This document shows positions 10,588 through 21,422 of a stretch of DNA of 64,000 bases, in pieces; position 1 is the stretch's first letter; the number at the start of each line of letters is the position of its first letter. The notes beneath the pieces were generated by a model. It searched no databases, was not told the origin of the DNA, and worked only from the letters and a program-made list of their open reading frames with translations. The DNA is from Acanthamoeba lenticulata (Eukaryota; Discosea; Longamoebia; Acanthamoebidae): the NCBI GenBank assembly GCA_002179805.1, contig NAVB01000386.1, positions 1 to 64,000 on the forward strand. The letters run 5' to 3'. The translations under genes and the position numbers were made by a program.

Positions 10588-13500
10588 ATGCTCGCTGCAG
10601 CTCGGCTTCTGCTGCTCTTCTTGGGGGTGCTGGCCGCAAGCATGCCCCTGCGCCAGGTTGCAGCCCAGCAGACCTCCATGCGGTATCTGCTGGCCTCCTC
10701 TGGTAAGTCTTGCACTCTACCCTTTCAATAATGCGCTTTCGCGTGTGTTCGTTGCAACTCATGGAGCTGGGGCGGGGCAGAGGACCTGCTGTTGACCTTT
10801 GTGTCGCCACTGGACGCACTCACGCACGGCTGGCCTGTGTTGGACGACAATGGGGCCATCTGCCAGACGATGCCTGATACCTACGTGCGGCCTACCTACA
10901 AGGCCGTACGCGAGGTGCTGCAATGGCTACGCGCCAAGACAAACACGAGCTCCGTACTGGGCGCCTGGCGCTCTTCCTCCGGCTGCTTCGGCTCGCCTTC
11001 CAGCTGCGACTCGACCTGCCTGGCCAATCGCGTCGGGTCTGCGCTGGACGACTGCGACTCGGACCCGCGTCTGCAGTTCAACCCCACCGTACCCGTCTCG
11101 TCCTCGCTGCTGCCTCTTGTTGGGCTGATGGATGGCCACAACGACCCCTAACGACGACAACAGGCCTCTGCGTATCGCGTGCTGGACGACCTCGCATCGC
11201 TGCGTCAGGGACTGGCCTCGATGATCATGAACGCAGAGAGCGTGGCCGACGCGCTTCAGACCGTCGCCGTCCTGCAGAGACAGGTCCCGAAGCGTCCTCT
11301 CGTCTGCCGCTTGACCCTTTGAAAAGTGTGAACTCATCTGTCATCTGCTGCGGGCGGGCGCATTGCTCGCAGAGCGCCAACTCGACCCAGGAGGCGCTGC
11401 GAGCCATGACGACCTACTGCTCGTCGCTGCGGGTCCAGCAGGCCTCGGTGCTCGCGTCGACCTGGGCCCTCGTCGCCCGGCCGCACCTGACCGCCAGCCT
11501 GGCCGCGGCCTCGGCCGCGGTGCTCGGGGCCTGGCAACAGGCCGGCGTGCTCGGGGCCGCGGGCCAAGCCGCCATCCCGCGGGCTGCGGGCGCCATGTCG
11601 AGCTACCTCAACACATCGGACCGCTTGGAGGTCCTGCTGAGCGCGCAGACGACTCGCTTCCTGGTCCAGGTGCGCTCCGCGGCCGGGGCTATGCTGCGGA
11701 ATTCCAGGCATTTCCTCACAGCTGTACGATTCTGGTGTTGAACTTGGCGCCGACAGAGCGACGTCAACGGGCTGGCCACCATTCTGAGCAACGCGAGCAC
11801 CAGCTTCGACAGGCTCGCCAGCGCGTATCTCGCGATTTTGAGCAACGCCAGCGCGTCGGCCAACCGGAGCCTTGTCCTCAGGTGCGTGCGCTCCAGCCCG
11901 TCCATCGTGCGGCCTTGCCTGCTGACACGGGCCACAAAAACGGGCTCAGTTCGGTCGAACTCTTGGCCGCGGCCTACGCGGGCCACCACTGGATGACCGT
12001 GATGGCCTCGCTGGTCGTCAGGGACCAGTACCTGTGGCGCTTCTACGCCGACTTTGTCACCTCTGGCGCGTTCATTCCCTGTACGTGACCCGTCCACGGC
12101 CCCGGCCACGGCCACGGCCGCAAGGTTGGGCGCTGACTGATGCCGCGGACGCTGCGCAGATAATGTGGCGGCGAGCAACTCGCTGGTCACGCTGGTGAGC
12201 CAGACCATGCAGCCCCTGCTCGACCGCTTTGCCTCGCTCTTTGCCGACCTCGCGCGGCTGGCCGTCGTCTCGCCCTGCATCCGGACCAAGTTGTCCGAGC
12301 TCGGCCGGCTGGCCTTTGCCCCGCCCTCGTCCGCCACCGCCGCCGCCAACTCGCACAGTCCGCTCACGCTGGGCCTTCACGAGTGCCGTGCGCAGCAGGC
12401 GGCCCACGACATGGCCGCGGCCAGCGGCAAGCCACAGACCGAGCTGCTGTGGCTCGTCGAGGGCGAAGCGGTGGTAACGAGTGGCAACCTGACCCGCGTT
12501 GGCACCGCGGCGCTGGGCAACACGACGGCCATCGGCACCTATTATCTCTACGTGCCCAGGTGCTTGCCGTCCCGCGCGCGGCTCCGCCCATGAATTGGCT
12601 CACAAGACAACGACAGGAACGCGCGGCCCACGCTGAACGCGGCGCCGTCGTCGGCTTTCCCCGCCAACAACACGGTCCTGGCGCTCCAGGGTTGCCTTCT
12701 CCCGTCCCTTCTCTGCGCCTCTTTGCCAAGTCCACATGTACGCACATGTGCGAGAGATTGACCTGATGCGTGCAGGGGAGAACCTCTCACCCGTCCTGAA
12801 GCGGCACAAGCTCGATGCCGATACCGATGGCGAGGCAGAGAACGACGTCGTCGGCGTCGACTCCGAAATGCAGGACGAGGCTGATGCCAATGTTCAAACG
12901 GGACAGGAGCAGGGCCAGAGGGCGGCCTGCGCCGCCGGCTACTACGGGGCCAACTGCACCGTCTGCCCGATCGGCTTCTACTGCAAGGGAGATGGCGTTC
13001 TCCGAATCTGGTCCGTCGTCCCTCTCGCTGCGGCCCTGCATGAACGCGCCGCTCACGACCATCGCCGCCGCCCTCAGCGACAACGGGCCGATGGGGCGGA
13101 TCAACTACACGAATTACGCTGTGACGACGGCGCAGTGCCCGTTTGTCTGCACGCTCCCGACGCAGTACGCCAGGGCGACCTACAACGCGTGCCTCGCGGT
13201 CCCGCTGGGCTTCTACTCGCCCGACGGCGGCCCGAGCCTCACGCCGTGCAGCCGGCCGGGGATCTCGGCCCAGTTCCTGCTGTGGACCTCGGGCGGCACG
13301 CGCAACGCGCCGACGTCGTGCAACGGCACGGTCGTACACCAGGCCCTGGCCATCGCGCCGCCCGACAGCCTCGCGAGCATGGCCGCCCTCGACGGCGTCC
13401 AGTTCACGCTCCAGGCACGCGCCCGCCCCTGAGTGCTCTGCGCGCACGCGGGCGAGCGCGGACCTGACGACATCGACGTCGGCTGTGGTGTCGGCGGCGT

Positions 13501-16500
13501 GCAGATGTGGATCAGGTGGCGCGATGCCAACGCGGCGGCCAACGGCAACGGATCGGCCTCTGCCGCCGAGGCCGGGGTCGGCTACGGCCTCCTGGGCGTG
13601 CCGCGCGTGTGGCGATGGTACCTCCAGCGGACGGCCGCCGGCGGTCTCTGCAGGATGGTGTTGGAGACCATCAACTCGACCAACCTGGCGGCCATGAGCG
13701 CCAGCTTCGTGCTCGACAGCGACGGGTGGCACCACCTGGCGGTCACGGGCGACGCCGCGCGGCGGGTCGTCACGTTCTACGTTGACGGCAATCAAATCGT
13801 ACGTCGTGGCGCTCGGCTTGACTCGAGGCTTGAGCTCACTGCGCTGGTGGCAGGGCAACGACTGGTACGACCGCGCCCTGTTCGTGGCCACCGACTCCTC
13901 GAGCATGCTGGCCCTGGGCGGCCAGCGGGCCAACGAGACGGCGGTCTTGGCCGCCGCGTCCGCCGTCGCCAGCGGCGCGCGGTCGACGCTCTTTGCCCTT
14001 CTCGCGGCGCAGGTGGACGAGGTCGCACTGGCCCACGCGCGTCTGCCAATCGACCGCCTCGGGTGGCGCAACCCGTCGGCCCGGCGCCAGGCCCACTGCC
14101 CGGCCGGCTCGAGCGATTTGATTCGCGGCTGGTGCTTCCCGCGCTGCCCGCCGGGCATGACCAGGAACGAGACCGCCTTGGTCCAGGGTACGCCGCCTCC
14201 CGGGTCCTCGTGTGGTCTTCGATTGACACTGGTGGTATGCCAGGAATGCTGGCGGCGGCCGGCAACAATTCGGCGTCCGGAGGCAGCTGGCAGGGCTTTG
14301 CGCGCGGCCTGGACGACAGCTGCCGGTGCCCGCCGCCGATGGAGCGCTGGTTCGACGCGTGTCTGGCGCCGTGCGTGGCCAACGCCGTGCGCGACGCGCG
14401 CGGCCAGTGCCGGTGCCTGTCGGGGTCCTACCAGGCCTGGGGCTCGGCCTCGAGCCGCTTCCTTACCCTCGACTTCCGCCTGCCCGTCGCCCTCCCCGTG
14501 CAGATCGCGGAGATCGAGGTTCGTCTCCATTCCTCAAATTCTTGTTCATTTATTTATGTTTTGTTTATAATTTCTTATGATTTATGATTTTTCTTAATTA
14601 ATGACAGATTTATGGGACGAACGGCTCCCAAGTGGCAATCTACGGCTGCACGGAGGGACTGCCGGCGAGCGGCGGGCCGGCGTCGTCCTGCGCCAAAGCC
14701 TACGACGGCCTCAAAGAGCCGCCGTCGGCCCTGTTCGCGCCCTACGCGCCTCCCTCGGGGGCAGCGGCCTACGCGTGGAACGCCAGGGGAAGCGGCCGAG
14801 GCCGGATCACGCTCGACCTCGGCCTCGACGGCGCCCGTGGTCTGTCGCGCATCGTCGTCTACATGACCGCCCGCATGCGCGACGCGCTGGCGGCCAACGC
14901 GACGCTGTCCCCCTCCTCATCCTCCTCCGCGGCCTTGGCTATGATTGACGTCTACTTGTCGGCCGAGGCCGTGGCCGAGGGCAGCCTGTTGGCCGCCAAC
15001 GCCAGCCTCGGGGACAAGATCATCGACGGCGGCTCTCTGCTGGTCGAGTCCTTCTACGGCCTCGCTCCCTCGGCGGCCGTCGTCTTTGACGACACCATGG
15101 TACATAATTTATTATTATTTTTGTTTTTTTTTGAGATTTAATTTGTTTGATTTCTTTTTTGCAGACAACGCCGGCCACCAGCTCCGGGTCGCTCTCGTGC
15201 GTCAAGTGTCCCCCGTACTCGACGCTCTCCAACGCGCCGCGGACCAGCGCCAAGGCACGCCCTTCGTCCTCATCATCGGCCTCGGCCTGATGACGCTGAC
15301 GCTCGACTGCGCCGTGCAGCACTGCCTTTGCCACGCGGGCTACGTGCCGTCGGGCCCGCTCTGCGTCGCCGCCTCGCCGGGCGCGGACCTGCCGGCGCCC
15401 GTCATCGTCCCCGTGGCACCCGCCATCGGCGGCCTGTTGCCCAACGGCACCGGCCTCTCGTTCGTCGTACCGGCGCCGACCTCGCCCTCGTCCAAGCGCG
15501 ACTTCACGGGCGACATCTATGGCACGTCGCGCCCTTCTCGTCTTGGCCTCTTCTCGCGGCTGACGGTCGATGATGATGACGATGATGACCATCGCCGCCG
15601 CCAGACTTTGCCTACGTGCGCGCCACGCTGACGGCGACGGCGACGACGGTGGACGGCGGCGGACTGCGCGCGACGACGGCCACGACGACCCTCTTGTTCC
15701 ACCCGGACCTGTCGCCGCCCTTTGCCATGTGGGCCAACTACTCGGTTGGTACCGCCGCCGCCGCCGCGCGCACAACGTGTGCGGTATGGATGAAGGCTGA
15801 CGGCTCGACGCAGGTCTCGGCCCGCGTGGAGCGCACGGGCTTTGCCCCCAGCCAGACCGCGCAGCGCGCGTTCACGCTCTTCCCGCAGCTGCCGCCGCCG
15901 GCCTTTGTCCCGCCGCCGATGTCGGGCGCGCTGCTGCGCCACCCGGTGGTCGTGGGGCTCTACCTCCCGCCCGGCGGAGGCCTCGCCGACGGGGCGGCCC
16001 TGCGCTATACGCTCGACACCAACATCACCACCAGCAGCAACAGCAACAGCAGTGGTGCCAACGCATCGGCCGTCACCGACGCCTCGCCGCTCTACGTGGC
16101 CAACGAGACCCAGCTCGGTACGTCCACGCCCATAAAGAGGTCTTTGCCACTGGTCCGGACACGCGTTGAGGGCTGACGACGGCCGAGATGCAGTCGTGTG
16201 GCGCGACACGGTCATCCGGGCGAGGGCCTACCCGCTGGCCGACAGCGCGTCGTGGCTCGTGGCCTCGGAGGAGTCTGAGGCGCGCTATCGCTTCGTTGGT
16301 TCGTGTTCGCACAAGCGCGCCCGCTCGCCTGCTTGATCATTCAGATCACTCATCCGCGCGCTCGCGCATGCAGTCGCGGAAGTGAGCCGCCAGGCGCAAG
16401 GCGGCTCGGGCGGCATCTGCGGCGACCTCACGGTACAGCGTTTCGCCCGCACGCGCGCGTGTGTGTTGTGCTCTTCTCACCTCGCATCGCACACACGCAC

Positions 16501-17172
16501 AGGCGGTGTGCATCGCGGTGCCGCTGGTCGGGTTCCTGCTGGGCGTGGTGCCCACCATCGCCGCGGCCGTCGGGATCCATGTCTATTACCGGCGCCGGCG
16601 GCAGGACCAGCAAAGCCCGTTTGGCTTCATGGACGACGTGCCGCCGTTCGTGGCCGCCGCCCTCCAGCGCGTACGCGGCCTCAGCGCCGACGACGCGACT
16701 TACCGGCGCGAGCGCGACCGGAGCGAGAGCATCCACCTGACCGAGCCCCAGGGCGCGCCCTCGCCCCTCCACGTCTCTGTCCGCATCCACCCATCGTACG
16801 TGTATGCCATCGCGCGCGTGTGCGCCGTCGCGTGTGTGTCGTGTGTCGCCGCACACGCGCGCTCACGTCAAGGGGAGCAGGCAACAAGGAGGCGAAGCGG
16901 CCATCCGGGCGTCGGGAATGATGAAGACGTTGAAGTCGACGTCGACGGCGGTGGCGACGAGGACGTCGGCGGCCGTCGACGAGGCGTCCACGTGGACGGG
17001 CGAAGAGGAAGAGGAAAGCGTGTTGTGGGGCAACGGGCGAACAAGCCTCCGCGTGCGGACCGACACGGCGTCGGTGGCGCCCATCGTGCGTCGTTCGCCA
17101 TTTGGCGTCGTCAGGAATCCCATGTACAGTGGCCACGGAGAAAACGAGGAAGAGGAAGACGCCTCGCTCTAG
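10588..17172 (+). CDS. Large one-pass cell-surface protein with LamG-like and adhesion modules
   Basis: Many-exon gene starting with a signal peptide (MLAAARLLLLFLGVLAAS). After a helical Ala/Ser/Thr-rich ectodomain (to about 12.5 kb) come a Cys-rich EGF/ephrin-receptor-like piece (AAGYYGANCTVCPIGFYC near 12960), a concanavalin A/LamG-like domain (SDGWHHLAVTGDAARRVVTF near 13740; LGGQRANETAV near 13915), and another Cys-rich stretch. A discoidin-like region follows (FLTLDFRLPVALPVQIAEIE near 14460; GRGRITLDLGLDGARGLSR near 14800), then chitobiase/beta-hexosaminidase C-terminal-like repeats (VSARVERTGFAPSQTAQRAF near 15820). A single membrane helix (AVPLVGFLLGVVPTIAAAVG near 16520) and a cytosolic tail with RRRRQ stop-transfer residues, ending in EEEEDASL, complete it. 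A cell-surface adhesion or sensing receptor is inferred; no known orthologue. Many N-glycosylation sequons. Some exon joins (11.1-12.2 kb) are unsure. Confidence 0.7.
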
Positions 17173-17247
17173 CGACGCGTGAGGTTCTTCTTTCAAAGAC
17201 AAAGACCAAGACCAATACCACTCGTTGAGCAAGATGGAAGAAGAGCT

Positions 17248-18331
17248 TTACTGCTGGGCAGGCCGGCCCCACACCTCGACGTCATCAATGCTGAAGAAGC
17301 GCGAGCCGGTGAAGGTCTTGCGCGCATGGCCTGTCGTGTCGTGGAAGCTGGACGGGAAGGAAGAGCTGGATCCACGGAACCCAACAATGCCCAGAAACAA
17401 GTCCTCGCCCAACCCAGCGTGGGCGTGAGGGTCGTAGTAGATCGGTACTCCTCCCGAGGCTGTGGCGGGCTTGGGCAAGTAGCGTGTTGGTGGAATGTGG
17501 TGTGGGTTGGTGAGCGTAAACAGGAACGCCTTCTTGTCCTCCACTTTCTCGGTCCTGCTGGCCCATCCGACCGAAGTGTAGCCCCCAAACACGTAGCCGC
17601 CCTCCTCGGGCGACGAGCGCGCCACGATGAAGGTCTCTCCTTTGTGATCGCACTGGCGGTGAAAGTCAGCCGGGTCTCGGCCATCACGAGAAGCGCGGTA
17701 GAGCAGCGTCCACTCCCTCGAATCTTCCTCTTGCTCCGGGCCATGCACCTCACTTCGCCATTCGAGCAGCTTCCTCCCTTGCTCTGCTTGTGTGAGCAGT
17801 GCCGAGTCGTTGAACTGGTCCCCTTTTCCCCCAATCGCGTCGGGGAGGGAAGTGTTGGGGCGAGCCAGCTGGTAGAACTCGAGCTCGAGGTTGAGCTCCT
17901 GGCGAGCGACCTCGCTCTTGGGCCAGATGAGCTGGCCCGTGCGAAGGTAGTTGAGAATCACCCGGAAGTGCTTGCCGTCCCTGTTGAACAGCGTCTCCTC
18001 TGTCAGTGGGACTGAGACAAGAGGCGATGATGAAAGAGACGGACCGATCGATGAAGAAGACTTGCTCCTCCTGCTCGTCCTCCGGCGGGGCCCAACTGGG
18101 AGAGACGAGGGTGGCGAGGAAAGAGTCAGGCTCTCGCGAGCACAATGTGTCACGCGTGGTTTGAAACTTTTTGCCACCAACGTTGAGCTTGACTCGCGAG
18201 CCCCCACGTCCGACCTTGGTGCGCTTGTCTGGCACCACCATTGTTTCCTCTTCCTCCTCGTCATCGTGGCCACGCTTGCGGCGACGGGGGGTAAGTGGTA
18301 CACGTTCACGTTCTTCAGTTGGCGCTTCCAT
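17248..18331 (-). CDS. BTB (KCTD/T1-type) plus TLDc domain protein
   Basis: Two exons (18045-18331, 17248-17980) join at FFIDR|DGKHF, exactly restoring the T1/BTB signature, to 339 residues. The N-terminus is charged with a possible nuclear signal (PRRRKRGHDDEEEEE). The BTB_2 domain shows VKLNVGGKKFQTTRDTLCS, FFIDRDGKHFRVILNYLRTG and FYQLA. The TLDc domain follows: WTLLYRASRDGRDPADFHRQ, GETFIVARS, GYVFGGYTSVGW, KKAFLFTLTNPH and FSIDDVEVWG. BTB-TLDc combinations are known in protists. KCTD-type BTB domains oligomerise and often serve cullin-3 ligases, and TLDc proteins act in oxidative-stress defence and bind the V-ATPase (established for OXR1, NCOA7 and mEAK7). The exact role here is unknown. 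TLDc usually contains conserved Gly residues, which are retained. Confidence 0.88.
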
Positions 18332-18470
18332 GTTTTGTACAAACGAGCAGTATGGGGAACAAGCCCGAGCTCGAGTTGTGCGCTCTTCCGCTGAACCCGA
18401 CAATACAACTCCCGAAACAGCAATTGAAATTTATGGAATGTCACAAGGTAGTTAGGACTCCCAGGGAGGT

Positions 18471-18878
18471 TCACCACTGCTTCGTGAAGCCCTCACTGCA
18501 GATGTAGTCCACAGCCGTTCTGCCCTTGATCTCGCTGGGGTTGGACCCGCAGCAAACGCTCGTCCTGAGGGAGTCGACGATATCGAAGGGCAAGAAGATG
18601 TCGCCGCACTGCACGTTGCAGTCGTTACCGTTGCTAAAGACGGAGAAGTTGAGGTTCTGCGAGTCGGCCGAGATGCTGAGTGACATGGCGCATGAAGCGT
18701 TCAAGCAGTTGAAGGGTTTGGCGATAATCTTGTCTTGGAACTTGGGGCAGGTGCTGTTGTTGATTTGACCGAACGTAGTGGTGCAGCGACCGTTGCACGA
18801 AGTAACGACGTTGATGCGCTGAGCTGACGCGGTCGCCACCAAGAGTACAAGTACAAGCACAAGCCCAGCACGCAGCAT
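18471..18878 (-). CDS. Small secreted Cys-rich protein
   Basis: Intronless, 135 residues. A clear signal peptide (MLRAGLVLVLVLLVATASA|QRIN) is followed by a mature domain with ten Cys and several N-glycosylation sequons (INNSTC, LNASC, LNFSVF). No family recognised; the pattern SCNGRC...CPKF...CLNASC...CNVQC...SVCCGS suggests a disulphide-stabilised extracellular domain. The start at 18878 is the Met directly before the hydrophobic core. The gene lies between the BTB-TLDc and ADF genes on the same strand. Confidence 0.7.
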   Translation of the reverse strand: MLRAGLVLVLVLLVATASAQRINVVTSCNGRCTTTFGQINNSTCPKFQDKIIAKPFNCLNASCAMSLSISADSQNLNFSVFSNGNDCNVQCGDIFLPFDIVDSLRTSVCCGSNPSEIKGRTAVDYICSEGFTKQW

Positions 18879-19072
18879 CTTGGTCAAGCGGGAGCGAAAG
18901 AAAGATAACGACCGAAGTTGGGGCATATCACCTCATTTACACGACCAATCAACGATCGGTGCCAAGGAGCTCTGCATACTTTGCATGACTGAAGAGTGCT
19001 AAGGAGATTATGCTGACTCTACTCTAACTCTTTATTTACACTTCTCTTCGTCCTTTGCTGTGCAAAGGGCTC

Positions 19073-19570
19073 TTACTTGACGGTGGCCTTGGCGCGGATC
19101 TTGCTCTCAACGTCTTCCCTGGCGAGATCAGCCGCCGTGGAGGCCTGGACGGGCAGGGACATTCCGGAGCCCCACTGATCGATGATGGCCTTGGCGCCCT
19201 TAGAGAACATGCTTGCACACATGCGGTCCTTGATCGTGGGGCCGTCCGCTGGAACCCAGAGGATGAACACCAGGCGAGACCGCACGACGCCATCCGATTC
19301 CGCTCGCCAGGGCACTTGCGCCATGGCGATCCGGCACTGGTCCCGCGGGAGGCTGGAGATGAGATCGTCCCAGGAGCTCGTCTCGGTGATGGAGGCAACG
19401 TCGAGGGTGAGCGTAGACTCTGAGCCCTCGGCGAACTTGAGTGTGCAGAAGGGCACGTGAGCGAGGGAGGCGTCTGGGGAGCTGAAGTCGAAGCGACGCC
19501 CGATGGCCTTCACAATGGGGCGGACGTCATCAGTCAGCTTGGCGGCGCCAGTTCCAGAGACGATCGACAT
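19073..19570 (-). CDS. ADF/cofilin family protein (actophorin-like)
   Basis: Intronless, 165 residues. Actin-depolymerising family that binds and severs F-actin and binds G-actin. Matching features are SWDDLISSLPRDQCRIAMAQ (the F-domain strand before the long helix), RSRLVFILWVPADGPTIKDR then MCASMFSKGAKAII, the signature actin-binding helix motif of ADF (W.P..A..K.KM.Y..), and a C-terminus (VQASTAADLAREDVESKIRA) that resembles the actophorin tail. It is about 25 residues longer than actophorin, with extra sequence near the N-terminus, and the usual Lys-rich helix is less basic. It is therefore a divergent paralogue rather than actophorin itself. A TATA-like CATAAAA lies about 75 nt upstream (19643-19649). 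Cytoplasmic, near dynamic actin. Confidence 0.82.
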   Translation of the reverse strand: MSIVSGTGAAKLTDDVRPIVKAIGRRFDFSSPDASLAHVPFCTLKFAEGSESTLTLDVASITETSSWDDLISSLPRDQCRIAMAQVPWRAESDGVVRSRLVFILWVPADGPTIKDRMCASMFSKGAKAIIDQWGSGMSLPVQASTAADLAREDVESKIRAKATVK

Positions 19571-19642
19571 GTTGTTGTTGGTAGTGTTGTTAAGCAGTTG
19601 GAGCTCTTTGAGGTATGATGTCTGCTCGTGTGGGCCATACTG

Positions 19643-19649
19643 CTTTTAT
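19643..19649 (-). promoter_or_regulatory. TATA-like box of the ADF gene
   Basis: The minus strand reads CATAAAAG here, about 73-79 nt upstream of the ADF start codon at 19570, a plausible core promoter spacing. Confidence 0.4.
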
Positions 19650-19833
19650 GGGCGGACACCTTCAAGGAACCTCTACAGGACGAGAAGGACAGTTCGATGA
19701 AGCAAAACCTCTTTTTGACCAAGAGGTCTTCACCTAAATATCGAAATAAAAAAATAAAACCAAAAAGCGCTATGAAACTGTGAAGAAAAGCATTTTAATT
19801 GCAATTTACCAACGCCCAGGCCACGGCCGTTCA

Positions 19834-21345
19834 ATGCAAGCGGGAGTAGTTGCCGTGGACGATGGCTCTGTGCCTGGCGCGAGTGCCCAAGGTAGTACCT
19901 CCTTCACCTTCACCAGCGAAGAAACCATCAGCAAAGAACGGCCCTGTGTTCGCGTGAACCGCAGAAAAGAAGGAGACTCTGGAGCGGTGGGCTCGCTACA
20001 ACCTGGACCGCTACTATGAGCTGCTGGAGGACCTCACCTTCCCCACGGCCTTTTTGCCCCTGTCCTTGCCGGATGCGCGCCTTCTCGTATGTCATCCCCC
20101 GCCTCCCTCTTCAGCTTCCTCCATGCTGGCTGCCAACACCGCACCGGTGGCAGATCAAGGGCCAGCTGCCGGCGGGCCTCAAGGAGCAGCTCAAGGCCGC
20201 CATCGAGCGCGTGGGCGGAAGCTCCGGCGCGTTCGTGCGCCTTTCCACGCGCAGGTGTGCTCTCATTTTTGTTTTGTTTTTTTAATTACTTTTTTAATTA
20301 CTTTTTTTTTGACAATTATGATTCTCTTTCTGCTCGTTCACGTGTGCAGCCCCAAGGATGCGGTGGACAAGGCGCCCGAGCGCGTGGTGCCGTTTCTCGC
20401 GGCGGCGCTCGTGGATGTGGCCCCGGACGACGCCAACGCCACGCTCATCGCGCTGCGCCGGGCCTTTGCGCAGACCATGTGCGTGCGCTCGGCCGACGAG
20501 GCCATCGACCTCATGGCTCTCTCCGCCCGCACCGTCTCTGATGTCGTCCGCGTACGCAAGATGTCATCTCTTCTCGCCGCGCATACACACACGCGCGTCG
20601 CTTAAGTCGTCGTCCTTGTCGTCCTCCACGCGCAGATGTCGAGCCATCCCGACGTGGACCAGTTCTGGGACTTGCAGCTGGTCGTGCGGCAGTTCGTCCA
20701 ACTGCCGCCTCACGGTTTGCTCCCCGCCGCTCACTGGCCGACATGGTGCCCTTTGCTCACGCGCGCGTGTGTGTGCGGCCGCAGGCGAGTTCCGCGTGTT
20801 TGTGCGCGCGGGCCGTGTGCGAGGCATCTCGCAGTACGACAAGCTCTGCTACTTCCCGCATCTGGCGGACCACAGAGACGCGCTGCGGGCCCTCCTGTGC
20901 GCCTTCCAAGCGCAGCTTCATGCGCGCGTGTGCCACCTGTTTGACGACTACGTCCTCGACGTCGCCGTCCTCGACGACCCGGCCCGATCGCAGCCGACGC
21001 CGCATCACGGTAGCACGTAGCACGTCGTCAAGTGTCCTCACGTGGCGTGAACTGACCCGATGACTGGCGCGCGTCGCAGCGGTGCTGGTGGAGATCAACC
21101 CGTGGGACGCGCACACCGGGGCGGCCCTCTTCAGCTGGGACGCGGACCTGAACGTCCGCCAAGAAGAAGAAGAAGACGACGGAGGAGATGCAGCTTGTGA
21201 GGTGGAGCTGCGCCTCGTGGAGGAAGACCGGAAGCCGGTCTTTGCCTCGTGGCAGCCGCTGGTCGACGCCGCCCGCCAGCACAACCGCGGTGGAGCCGCT
21301 CAACGAGCCTCCAGCCAGGGACGTGATGGCTGTTGCCTCTCGTAA
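19834..21345 (+). CDS. CDC123: CDC123/D123 family protein (eIF2 assembly)
   Basis: Multi-exon. The start ATG 19834 (MQAGVVAVDDGSVPGAS) is favoured because exon 1 (58 nt) joins in phase to KKETLERWARYNLDRYYELL; an ATG 30 nt downstream does not. Family motifs in order: LTFPTAFLPL, GGSSGAFVRLSTRSPKDA, GEFRVFVRAGRVRGISQYDK, and VLVEINPWDAHTGAALFSW. The SPKDA, RVFV and NP(F/W) motifs form the ATP-grasp-like active core. Known CDC123 binds eIF2-gamma and promotes eIF2 complex assembly in the cytosol. Introns are short except one of about 90 nt full of T runs. The end reads QHNRGG...CCLS in this frame; a +1 frame from about 21288 gives a more codon-biased alternative (AVEPLNEPPARDVMAVASRN), so the last 18 residues are uncertain. 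Confidence 0.87.
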
Positions 21346-21422
21346 TATTTATTTGTAAATTGATTTTTTTTTTGAAGAAAAGAAAAGCGCACAAAAATAA
21401 ATCATTAAAATTGTAAAGTTGA

